Shown: positions 8,444-15,592 of the stretch, piece by piece | Layout of the letters: each line of letters opens with the position of its first letter | Numbering within the stretch: the stretch's first letter is position 1 | NCBI GenBank assembly: GCA_023230855.1 | Contig: JALNWQ010000006.1 | Coordinates: 181,930 to 245,929 of the forward strand | DNA length: 64,000 nucleotides | Reading direction: 5' to 3' | Source of the DNA: Solirubrobacteraceae bacterium | GTDB taxonomy: Bacteria > Actinomycetota > Thermoleophilia > Solirubrobacterales > Solirubrobacteraceae | Translations under genes and position numbers: made by a program | Notes under the pieces: generated by a model | Database searches by the model: none | What the model saw: the letters and a program-made list of their open reading frames with translations, nothing else | What the model was told of the DNA's origin: nothing

Positions 8444-9181
8444 ATGCGCCCGGAGCCCCCGTCGTCCGACCTGCCCGAGACCGCCGAGTACCGGATCCCG
8501 CCCCCGTCCACCCCGGCCACCCCGCCCGCGGCGCCAGCGGAGCCCTCGGGATCGTCGTCCGACGACCGTGATCCGACCGCGCCGCGGACCGGTGCGGGTG
8601 CCCCTCCCGCCGACGATCCCGACGCCACCCGCGTCATCGCGACGCCGTCGATCCCGGACGCTCCCGCCCCCGCGGCCCCCGCTCCGACGCCGCCCGCGGC
8701 CCCGGCCCAGGACGCCACCCGCGAGATCGTCACCCCGCCGGTCGCGGCGTCGCGCCCGGCGGCGGACGCGCGGCTGGGGATCGGCGGATCGGCGGTGCCC
8801 CCGCCTCCCCCGCCCCCGGCCGGTGACGACGCCGCCCCGACGGGGGCCAAGGCGATCCTCGCCAAGCTCGGCTCGACGAAGGTCCGGATCGGCATCTTCA
8901 TCGCGATCGTCGTCATCGTCGTGATCGGCGTCGTCGGCGGCGGCAAGTCCGTGCCGCGCGAGGACGTCGAGAAGCAGCTCGCCGACCATCCGGCGCTGCA
9001 GGGCGCGGAGTCCGTCGACTGCCCCGACGACCTGAAGGGCGAGGTCGGCGCCCGCATGACCTGCCAGGCCCGCGGCACCGGCCAGACGTTGCCGGTGACG
9101 ATCGAGGTGACGAAGGTCGAGGACGACCGCGGTCACTACGAGATCGTCGAGATCGGCGGCCAGCGGGTCCCGGGGTCCTGA
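8444..9181 (+). CDS. DUF4333 membrane-anchored protein with disordered N-terminus
   Basis: A 245-residue protein: about 145 residues of Pro/Ala/Asp-rich disordered sequence containing two similar TR(V/E)I motifs (DATRVIATP, DATREIVTP), one membrane helix (IGIFIAIVVIVVIGVVG), and a C-terminal DUF4333 domain with two Cys (VDCPDD and MTCQARG). DUF4333 is an actinobacterial extracytoplasmic domain of unknown role, often near Ser/Thr kinases. The Thr motifs in acidic context look like kinase substrates. It is divergent from the kinase and ends 4 bases from the convergent rsmB. Confidence 0.8.
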   Translation: MRPEPPSSDLPETAEYRIPPPSTPATPPAAPAEPSGSSSDDRDPTAPRTGAGAPPADDPDATRVIATPSIPDAPAPAAPAPTPPAAPAQDATREIVTPPVAASRPAADARLGIGGSAVPPPPPPPAGDDAAPTGAKAILAKLGSTKVRIGIFIAIVVIVVIGVVGGGKSVPREDVEKQLADHPALQGAESVDCPDDLKGEVGARMTCQARGTGQTLPVTIEVTKVEDDRGHYEIVEIGGQRVPGS

Positions 9182-9185
9182 TCGC

Positions 9186-10595
9186 TCAGGCGTCGCGGGC
9201 GGCGATGTAGAAGCCGTCGGTGCGGTCGCGGTGCGGCAGCAGGCGGCGGACCGCGCCGTCGGCGACGCGCTCCTCCCCCGGGTTGAGCGTGCAGACGGAG
9301 TAGACGAGCCGTCCGCCGGGCTTCAGCGCCCGCTCCGCCACGGCCAGCAGGCGCGCCTGCAACCGGGCGAGCTCGGCGAGGTCCTTCTCCTGCACCCGCC
9401 AGCGCAGGTCGGGGTGCGAGGAGAGCGTCCCCAGGCCGGAGCAGGGCGCGTCGAGGAGGACACGGTCGAACGATCCGGCGGGCAGGTCGATCTCGAGCGC
9501 GTCGGCGTGGCGGACGTCGACGATGTCGGCGCCGGTGCGGCGGCAGGTGCGCTCGAGCGCGCGGGCGCGCGCCTTGTGCGCCTCGACGGCGACGATCTCA
9601 CCGCGGTTGCCCATGAGCGCCGCCATGTGGGTCGTCTTGCCGCCAGGGGCCGCGCACAGGTCGAGCACCCGCTCGCCGGGCTGCGGGTCGACGGTGCGGG
9701 CCACGATCATCGACCCGCGCGACATCGCGACGAACCGGCCCTCGTTCCACAGCGGGTGCGCGACGACGTCGAGCGGACCGTCGACGCGGTGCGCCTCGGG
9801 CAGCTCGGGGTCGAACGGCTCGCCGGGCACGTCGGGCCACGGCCCGTCGGCCCCGGCCTTGATCGTGTTGACGCGCAGGACGAGGTCGGTCGGTCGGTTG
9901 CCGGCGGCGAGCAGCGCACGGGTGGCGTTGGGCCCCAGCCACGTCCACCAGCGGCGGACGAGCCACTCGGGATGGCTGTGCCGGACGGCCGCGCCCTCGG
10001 GCGTGTCGTCGGCGGGCAGGCCCAGGCCCTCGGGCCGGTCCCGCTCGACGATGACGGCGCGCAGCACCGCGTTGACGAGCGCGAACCCGGCGTTGGGCTT
10101 GGCGAGCTCGACGGCGGAGCTCACCGCCGCGCGGTCGGGCACGCCGTCGCTGAAGAGCAGCTCGTACAGCCCGACGTGCAGGGCGATCCGCACCTCGGCG
10201 TCCAGGTCGCGCTTGACGTGCCGGCCGATGAGGTGGTCGAGGGTCAAGCGGCGCTGGACGACCCCGAACGCGAGCCGCTTGGCCTGCGCCCGGTCGCGCG
10301 GGTCGAGGTCCTTGGCGACGCCGTGCAGCGCCCGGTCGGCGAACGCCCCGTCGCGCAGCACCCGCAGCGCCACCTCGTGCGCGGCGCGCCGTGCCGCCCC
10401 CGCGCGGTCGTCGGCGGGACGGACGGGCGGGCCGCCGCGGCGGCCGGGGCGGGCGTCGTCACCGGCGGGGCGGTCACCTACCGGGCCTCGGCCCGGACCG
10501 GACGCGCGTCCGGGTCCACGTCGAGCGCCGTCCGGACGGCCGCCGGGCCGACCGTCACGCGACCGGCCGCCGCCAGGCCGACGTCCGTCGCTCAC
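9186..10595 (-). CDS. rsmB: 16S rRNA (cytosine-C5)-methyltransferase RsmB/NOL1/NOP2/Sun family
   Basis: Methylates C967-type positions of 16S rRNA using SAM. The 469-residue product has a disordered Arg/Gly/Pro-rich N-terminus (about 65 residues), a NusB-like RNA-binding domain (residues about 68-200) and a Rossmann methyltransferase domain with VLDLCAAPGGKTTHM (SAM binding), DAPCSGLGTLSSHPD and the second Cys motif YSVCTLNPGEE. The GTG start overlaps the fmt stop (GTGA), showing coupling in the def-fmt-rsmB direction. The disordered leader is longer than usual. Confidence 0.93.
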   Translation of the reverse strand: MSDGRRPGGGRSRDGRPGGRPDGARRGPGRASGPGRGPVGDRPAGDDARPGRRGGPPVRPADDRAGAARRAAHEVALRVLRDGAFADRALHGVAKDLDPRDRAQAKRLAFGVVQRRLTLDHLIGRHVKRDLDAEVRIALHVGLYELLFSDGVPDRAAVSSAVELAKPNAGFALVNAVLRAVIVERDRPEGLGLPADDTPEGAAVRHSHPEWLVRRWWTWLGPNATRALLAAGNRPTDLVLRVNTIKAGADGPWPDVPGEPFDPELPEAHRVDGPLDVVAHPLWNEGRFVAMSRGSMIVARTVDPQPGERVLDLCAAPGGKTTHMAALMGNRGEIVAVEAHKARARALERTCRRTGADIVDVRHADALEIDLPAGSFDRVLLDAPCSGLGTLSSHPDLRWRVQEKDLAELARLQARLLAVAERALKPGGRLVYSVCTLNPGEERVADGAVRRLLPHRDRTDGFYIAARDA

Positions 10596-11449
10596 CGGGC
10601 GCCCCGGCCGCGGAGGTAGTCGTCGTAGGCCATCGGTCGTCCGCCGGGCGGCTGCACCTCGACGAGCTCCAGCTCGCCCGCGTCGGTCAGGCGGGTGCGA
10701 CGGACCCCCAGGACGGCGCCGTCGTCCTGGCGCAGGCGGGCGCCGATGTGTGGCGTCAGCGCCCGCACGTGGTCGTGGCGGACCTGCGCGGGCGCGTCCG
10801 GGTCGAGGTCGCGGTCGGCGGCGACGATCTTCTCGGCGTACGTCACGCCGTCGTCGGGTTGCGGGGTGGCGGTGAGCGCGGCGAGGCCACCGTCCTGCGA
10901 CGCGCCGGCGTCGAGGATCCGCACGAGCATGCGGGCCCCCAGGTCGACGAGGCGCGGCGCGAGGTCGCCGTAGGTGTCGTCGGGCGCGATCGGCTCGGCC
11001 TCCTGCGCGTACACCGGCCCGGCGTCGAGCTCCTCGACGAGCGCCATGATCGACACGCCGGTCTCGCGGTCGCCGGCCATGATCGCCCGCTCGACGGGCG
11101 CGGCGCCCCGCCAGCGGGGCAGCAGCGACGGGTGGACGTTGAGCAGCGGCCGGGCGGAGAGCAGCGGCTCGCGGATGATCGCCCCGTAGGCGCAGACGAC
11201 CAGGGCGTCCGGGGCCAGCGCGTCGATCCGGTCGGCGTCGTCCTCGGGACGGTCCGGCTGGGTCAGCGGCAGGTCGAGCTCGCGGGCGGCGTCGGCGACC
11301 GCGGGCGGGGTGAGCTTGCGGCCGCGGCCGGCGGGGCGGTCCGGTCGGGTGACGACCAGGGCCGGGGCGTGGCCGGCGTCGACGAGCCGACGCAGGACGT
11401 CGGCGGCGAACCAGCTCGTGCCGAGGTAGACGGTGCGGGGGGCGGCCAT
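10592..11449 (-). CDS. fmt: methionyl-tRNA formyltransferase
   Basis: Formylates initiator Met-tRNA using 10-formyl-THF. The 285-residue product carries the catalytic Asn and His in LLNVHPSLLPRWRGAAPVERAI and the catalytic Asp in ELDAGPVYAQE, followed by a C-terminal OB-like domain. It is slightly shorter than typical (about 310 residues), mainly in loops. It lies 7 bases after def and overlaps rsmB, the usual bacterial arrangement. Confidence 0.95.
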   Translation of the reverse strand: MAAPRTVYLGTSWFAADVLRRLVDAGHAPALVVTRPDRPAGRGRKLTPPAVADAARELDLPLTQPDRPEDDADRIDALAPDALVVCAYGAIIREPLLSARPLLNVHPSLLPRWRGAAPVERAIMAGDRETGVSIMALVEELDAGPVYAQEAEPIAPDDTYGDLAPRLVDLGARMLVRILDAGASQDGGLAALTATPQPDDGVTYAEKIVAADRDLDPDAPAQVRHDHVRALTPHIGARLRQDDGAVLGVRRTRLTDAGELELVEVQPPGGRPMAYDDYLRGRGAR

Positions 11450-11456
11450 CGGCCGG

Positions 11457-12026
11457 TCAGTCCTCGGCCATCCGGGCGCGCAGCTCCTTCAGCGCCCGCT
11501 TGCGCTGGTCGCGCGAGGTGCGGTCGAGGATGAGGATGCCGTCCAGGTGGTCGATCTCGTGCTGGATGATCCGGGCCTCGAACCCGGACGCCTCAACGTC
11601 GATCGGCGACCCGGCGTCGTCGACCGCCGACACCCGCAGGTGCACGGCGCGCTCGACGTCGACCTGCACGCCGGGCAGCGACAGGCAGCCCTCGTTGCCG
11701 ACCTCGGTCTCCTCGCCCATCCAGGTGATCCGCGGGTTGACGAGCCGCCGGACCGGGCCCTCGCCACCGTCGACGGCGTAGACGAGCACGCGGTGCAGGG
11801 TGCCGACCTGGTTGGCGGCGAGCCCGACGCCGTGCGCGTCGTGCATGAGCCGGCCCATCGTGTCGAGCTCGACGCGGAGCGCGTCGTCGAACCGGTCGAC
11901 CTCGCGCGCGGTGGCCTTGAGGACCGGGTCGCCCCACTGCCGGACGGCCTGGAGCGCCTGCCGTCGGCGGGCCACCTCGGCGCTCTCGATCGTCGTCCCG
12001 TCCCCGGTGGTGTGCGTCTCCGCCAT
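11457..12026 (-). CDS. def: peptide deformylase
   Basis: Removes the formyl group from nascent proteins. The 189-residue product shows the three metal-site motifs: GVGLAANQVG, EGCLSLPG with the metal Cys, and QHEIDHLDG with the two metal His and catalytic Glu. The ATG at 12024-12026 is chosen because the preceding frame shows no conserved sequence; a TACCCT hexamer lies 9 bases upstream. First gene of the def-fmt-rsmB unit. Confidence 0.95.
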   Translation of the reverse strand: MAETHTTGDGTTIESAEVARRRQALQAVRQWGDPVLKATAREVDRFDDALRVELDTMGRLMHDAHGVGLAANQVGTLHRVLVYAVDGGEGPVRRLVNPRITWMGEETEVGNEGCLSLPGVQVDVERAVHLRVSAVDDAGSPIDVEASGFEARIIQHEIDHLDGILILDRTSRDQRKRALKELRARMAED

Positions 12027-12123
12027 GAACGCCCAAGGGTACCGCCAGCCGGTCACCGGGCGGCTGCCCGACCCCGGTGACCGCCACGCCCACCGGATGC
12101 GGCGGCAGCGGCGCGGGGCGAAC

Positions 12124-12172
12124 CGAAGTGGAGCGATCGACCCGCTTCTGCCGGGTCTATCGCTCCACTTCG
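12124..12172. repeat. 21-bp inverted repeat with 7-base loop
   Basis: The left arm (12124-12144) starts CGAAGTGGAGCGAT and the right arm (12152-12172) ends ATCGCTCCACTTCG; they pair over 21 positions with one mismatch around the loop CTTCTGC. It lies upstream of both flanking divergent genes, so it terminates neither. It could be a large operator, an attenuator in the exporter leader, or a remnant small mobile element. Confidence 0.7.
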
Positions 12173-12192
12173 ACGTCCGCGCGCCGCCGGGA

Positions 12193-12210
12193 GTCAAGGA
12201 CGCCCTTGAC
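12193..12210. promoter_or_regulatory. palindromic operator candidate GTCAAGGACGCCCTTGAC overlapping TTGACA
   Basis: Seven-base arms GTCAAGG and CCTTGAC flank four bases. The right arm runs into TTGACA (12206-12211), a consensus -35, and a further pair, TCAA (12212-12215) and TTGA (12222-12225), follows. This looks like a regulated promoter for the exporter operon, although no good -10 was found at 16-18 bases. Confidence 0.4.
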
Positions 12211-12341
12211 ATCAACCCGGCTTGAACCTCCATCGTCGTCGGCGGCCGCTCGGACTCGAACCTCGAAGATCGCCGATGCGACCGATGAGTTCGTACCCAC
12301 CCGGCGGTCAACATCGACGAACCACGACGAAAGCGACGCCG

Positions 12342-13319
12342 ATGCCCTCCTCCCCCCACCTCGCGATCGAGACGACCGGCCTGGTCAAGGCGTTCGGGGA
12401 CACCCGTGCCGTCGACGGGGTCGACCTGCAGGTGCCCACCGGCGCCGTCTACGGCGTTCTGGGCCCCAACGGCGCGGGCAAGACGACGACGATCCGGATG
12501 CTCGCCACGCTCCTGCGGCCCGACGCCGGCACCGCCCGCGTGCTCGGCCACGACGTCGTCGACGAGCCCGACGCGGTGCGCCGCAGGATCAGCCTGACCG
12601 GGCAGCTCGCGTCCGTCGACGAGGAGCTCGGCGGTCACGAGAACCTGCAGCTGCTCGGGCGGCTGCTGGGCTACTCGCGGCGCCAGGCCGCCGCCCGGGC
12701 GGACGAGCTGATCACGGCCTTCGGTCTGACCGCCGCCGCGAGCCGCCTGGTGAAGAACTACTCGGGCGGCATGCGACGCCGGCTCGACATCGCGGCGAGC
12801 CTCGTCGTGACCCCGGACCTGCTCTTCCTCGACGAGCCGACCACCGGGCTGGACCCGCGGTCGCGCAACGAGGTGTGGGCGATCGTCCGTGCGCTGGTGA
12901 GCCAGGGCACGACGGTGCTGCTCTGCACGCAGTACCTCGACGAGGCCGACCAGCTCGCATCGCGGATCGCCGTGATCGACACCGGCCGGGTGATCGCCGA
13001 GGGCACCCCGGGCGAGCTGAAGGCGTCGGTCGGGCGCAGCGCGCTGCACGTGCGGGTGCTGGATCCCGAGCGACGAGACGAGGCACGGGCGATCCTCGCC
13101 CGCGGCCTCGGTGACAGTGTGCATCCCGATCCCGACCCCGTCGGCCTGACCGCCCCGGTCGCCGACGCCGAGGAGGCCGCCGAGGCGATCTCCGCCCTGA
13201 CTGCCGCCGGCGTCCCGATCGGCGGCTTCTCTCTGGGCCAGCCGAGCCTGGACGAGGTGTTCCTGGCCCTCACCGGCCGTCCCGCGACCGACGAGACCCC
13301 CGAGGAGGTGGCGGCATGA
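12342..13319 (+). CDS. DrrA-type ABC exporter ATP-binding protein
   Basis: A 325-residue ATPase of the daunorubicin-resistance (DrrA) family. Walker A GPNGAGKTT, the Q-loop (SLTGQLASVDEELGGHENL), signature NYSGGMRRRLDIAASL, Walker B LLFLDEPTTGLDP and H-loop-equivalent CTQYLDEAD (Gln for His, as usual in DrrA) are visible. A C-terminal DUF4162-like domain follows. The start is chosen for the GAAAG about 8 bases upstream. Its stop overlaps the permease start (ATGA). Drug or lipid export is likely; the substrate is unknown. Confidence 0.93.
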   Translation: MPSSPHLAIETTGLVKAFGDTRAVDGVDLQVPTGAVYGVLGPNGAGKTTTIRMLATLLRPDAGTARVLGHDVVDEPDAVRRRISLTGQLASVDEELGGHENLQLLGRLLGYSRRQAAARADELITAFGLTAAASRLVKNYSGGMRRRLDIAASLVVTPDLLFLDEPTTGLDPRSRNEVWAIVRALVSQGTTVLLCTQYLDEADQLASRIAVIDTGRVIAEGTPGELKASVGRSALHVRVLDPERRDEARAILARGLGDSVHPDPDPVGLTAPVADAEEAAEAISALTAAGVPIGGFSLGQPSLDEVFLALTGRPATDETPEEVAA

Positions 13320-14167
13320 GCACCGCTGCGACGACATCCCCCGATACGCCCTCGACCACGCCGAGCGAGGTGGCGCTGCACGCGGCGCTGGCCTCGGGCG
13401 AGCGCCCCCCGCGGGTGAGCGCCCCCGTCGCGTGCCTGGCCTTCGCCGGGCGCAGCATGCGCAAGATCCGTCACGTCCCCGAGCAGCTGCTGGACGTGAC
13501 GATCACCCCGGTGCTGTTCCTGGTGATGTTCGTGTACCTCTTCGGCGGCGCGGTCGCCGGATCGACCGACGACTACCTGCAGTTCATCCTGCCGGGGATC
13601 CTCGTGCAGGCGGTGCTGTTCACCACCGTGTACTCGGGGGTGACGCTCAACACCGACATGACCAAGGGCGTGGTGGACCGGTTCCGGTCGCTGCCGGTGT
13701 GGGGCCCCGCCCCACTGGTCGGCGCGGCGGTCGGTGACCTGGTGCGCTACCTCGTCGCCGCGTCGGTCACGGTGATCGTCGGGTTCGCGCTCGGGTTCGA
13801 GGCCGGCGGCGGTGTCCTGGGCGTGCTCGGCGGGATCGCGCTGGTGATGCTGTTCGCGTTCGGGCTGGCGTGGGTGTTCACCACCCTCGGATTGCTGATG
13901 CGCTCGCCGAGCGCGGTGATGAACACCGGGTTCATGGCGCTCTTCCCGCTCGTGTTCCTCAGCAACATCTTCGTCGACCCGTCGACGTTGCCGTCGGTGC
14001 TGGAGTCGATGGTGGACCTCAACCCGGTGTCGCACCTGGTGACCGCGGTGCGCGGCCTGCTGGGCGGAACGGCGGACGCGGGTGACATCGGCCTGGTGCT
14101 CGGCGAGGCGGCCGTCCTGACGCTGGTGTTCGTGCCGCTCACCACCCGGATGTACCGGCGGGCCTGA
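13316..14167 (+). CDS. DrrB-type ABC exporter permease (ABC2 family)
   Basis: A 283-residue protein with six hydrophobic segments starting at about residue 62 (LLDVTITPVLFLVMFVYLF) and the DrrB-type motif ILPGILVQAVLFTTVYSGVTLNTDMTKGVVDRFRSLPV. A 50-residue hydrophilic Thr/Pro-rich leader precedes the first helix. It is translationally coupled to the ATPase and should form the (DrrA)2(DrrB)2 exporter. Confidence 0.93.
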   Translation: MSTAATTSPDTPSTTPSEVALHAALASGERPPRVSAPVACLAFAGRSMRKIRHVPEQLLDVTITPVLFLVMFVYLFGGAVAGSTDDYLQFILPGILVQAVLFTTVYSGVTLNTDMTKGVVDRFRSLPVWGPAPLVGAAVGDLVRYLVAASVTVIVGFALGFEAGGGVLGVLGGIALVMLFAFGLAWVFTTLGLLMRSPSAVMNTGFMALFPLVFLSNIFVDPSTLPSVLESMVDLNPVSHLVTAVRGLLGGTADAGDIGLVLGEAAVLTLVFVPLTTRMYRRA

Positions 14168-14189
14168 CGCCGCTCCCGGGACGGTGGGT

Positions 14190-14209
14190 GAGCGGCGGTG
14201 ACGCCGCTC
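14190..14209 (+). terminator. hairpin after the Drr-type operon
   Basis: Eight-base arms GAGCGGCG (14190-14197) and CGCCGCTC (14202-14209) around GTGA, 22 bases past the permease stop. An alternative stem pairs 14169-14175 with 14190-14196. There is no U-tract, as is common in such genomes. Confidence 0.5.
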
Positions 14210-14283
14210 CCCACCCGGCGCGGGCCGGATCCGACGCGCCAGAGCAGGCACGATCCGGCCCACCATGGCGCGCCGGCCGATGG

Positions 14284-14445
14284 TCACCGCGGCTGGTTCC
14301 GGATCCGCAGGTCGACCGACGCGAGGTAGATCGACGTCTCGACGACCGCGACCGCCACGGCCGGCAGGATCGCGGCCGTGGCCAGCGTGGTCATCGCCGC
14401 GCGGCCGCCGGCGCGGCGCAGGACGGAGGGATCGGACTGGGGCAT
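14284..14445 (-). CDS. small predicted single-pass membrane protein
   Basis: A 53-residue reading frame with one hydrophobic stretch (ATLATAAILPAVAVAVVETSIYLASV) between basic ends (RRAGGRAA and DLRIRNQPR). The ATG at 14443-14445 has a CGGAG about 7 bases upstream, and third codon positions are G/C. I do not recognise it. It lies alone between the exporter and the broken amidotransferase; it may be a small stress or toxin-like membrane peptide, or a chance frame. Confidence 0.4.
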   Translation of the reverse strand: MPQSDPSVLRRAGGRAAMTTLATAAILPAVAVAVVETSIYLASVDLRIRNQPR

Positions 14446-14522
14446 CGGAGAGCTCCGGGAGGGAAACGACGGGACGACCCTGAAGCTAGGCGCGTTCCTT
14501 GACGGTTCTCTGACGGTTGCGA

Positions 14523-15317
14523 TCACGACGGGATGGGTGCCGAGCGGACGCCGCCCTCCGCCGCGAAGGCGTGGACCGTGTCGTCCTCCAGCCGTTGCCA
14601 CGTGGTCGTGTCGACGCCCGTGGTCGCCACGACGCGCGCGCCCGACTCCCGCACCGTGGTCCACAGGACGTCGTACCCGTCGTCGTGCCCGCGGGGCAGC
14701 GATCCGCGGTCGAACCCGCGCTCGGCGAACCGGTGCAGTGGCGGGCGGACCGTCCCCCGGGCGTGGACGACGACGAGGGCACCGTGTGCGATCAGCATCG
14801 CGTTGATGCACGCCTCCGGGTAGAGCGCACGCACCGCGCGGACCCCGGCCGCGACGCGCTGCTCGATCGGAGTGTTCTCGTCACGGAGCCCGCGTCGGAG
14901 CAGGGCGAAGTAGACCTCGCTGTCGGTCGTGCCCCGCAACGCCTGCCGCTCGTGATCGTCGAGCTCGGCCACGGCCAGGTCATGTGGCGCCAGCGCGCCG
15001 TTGTGCCCGAACGCCATGCCGTCGACGACGAACGGCTGCAGGTTCTCGCGGACCACCGCCGCCCCCGCGCTCGCGAAGCGCAGGTACGACAGCCCGATCG
15101 TGGCCCACGGGAGCCGGGCCTCCGACAGCCCGTCCCTCGCCGGGCCGAGGCCCGTGCGTGCGGTCGCCGTTGCGCCGGGACCGTCACCCGTCTAGGCGTG
15201 ACCCCACCCGTCGCGGTGGAGGTCGGCGAGCGCGACGAACGACCCGAGCAGCTCCTCGCCGAGGGCTTCGGAGGGGGTGAGCGGCGTCCGGGAGACATAG
15301 CCGAGCATGCGCGACAT
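14523..15317 (-). pseudogene. class II glutamine amidotransferase, interrupted by an in-frame amber codon and lacking the catalytic Cys
   Basis: The start MSRMLGYVSRTPLTPSEALGEE matches the MCRxLGYxS start of YafJ/EgtC-type class II amidotransferases, but the nucleophilic Cys2 is Ser. After GWGHA a TAG (15192-15194) stops the frame, and the same frame then continues with clear family sequence (LPWATIGLSYLRFASAG, then NLQPFVVDGMAFGHNGAL and LRGTTDSEVYFALLRRG) to 14523. An AAGGAG ribosome binding site precedes the ATG by 5 bases, so initiation signals are intact. With both lesions this is most simply a young pseudogene; readthrough to a non-catalytic protein is possible. The 275-bp upstream region holds a TGGATCC direct repeat but no gene. 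Confidence 0.75.
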
Positions 15318-15592
15318 CCGAGCTCCTTGGTGGATCCAACGGTGCAGTGCGTGGATCCTATCGAGCGGCCCCGGTACGCACCGCGCGTCGCCAGGCGTAT
15401 CCGGGTCTCTCACGCTGCACATCCTTCCATCAGCACCACTTCAGGGCACCACAGGTCAGATGTCACCCCTGCGTGCAGCAGACCCGAACGCCGCGACACC
15501 TTGGCACCTCGACGGTCAACCGGCAGGCTGCCAGCCGCTCCCCCGACCGTCAAGCGCGACCACCCGGACGCCGGGGTCGCCCCGACCCCACC

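Larger units (their letters stand above)
12027..12341. other. 315-bp divergent intergenic region between def and the Drr-type exporter
   Basis: No gene is seen. It contains the long inverted repeat at 12124-12172, the shorter palindrome at 12193-12210 with a following TTGACA, and a final GAAAG about 8 bases before the exporter ATG. The region 12211-12340 has noticeably lower GC than the neighbouring genes. Confidence 0.6.

Noticed and set aside
12206..12234. A complete promoter TTGACA-N17 for the Drr-type exporter
   Set aside because: The -35 is perfect but the hexamer at 17 bases is TCCATC, too poor to call; only the operator candidate is listed.
15192..15422. A separate 76-residue gene beginning MCSVRDPDTPG
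   Set aside because: The AAGGAG site and the MSRMLGY start at 15317 show it is the front part of the interrupted amidotransferase; the upstream extension has no support.
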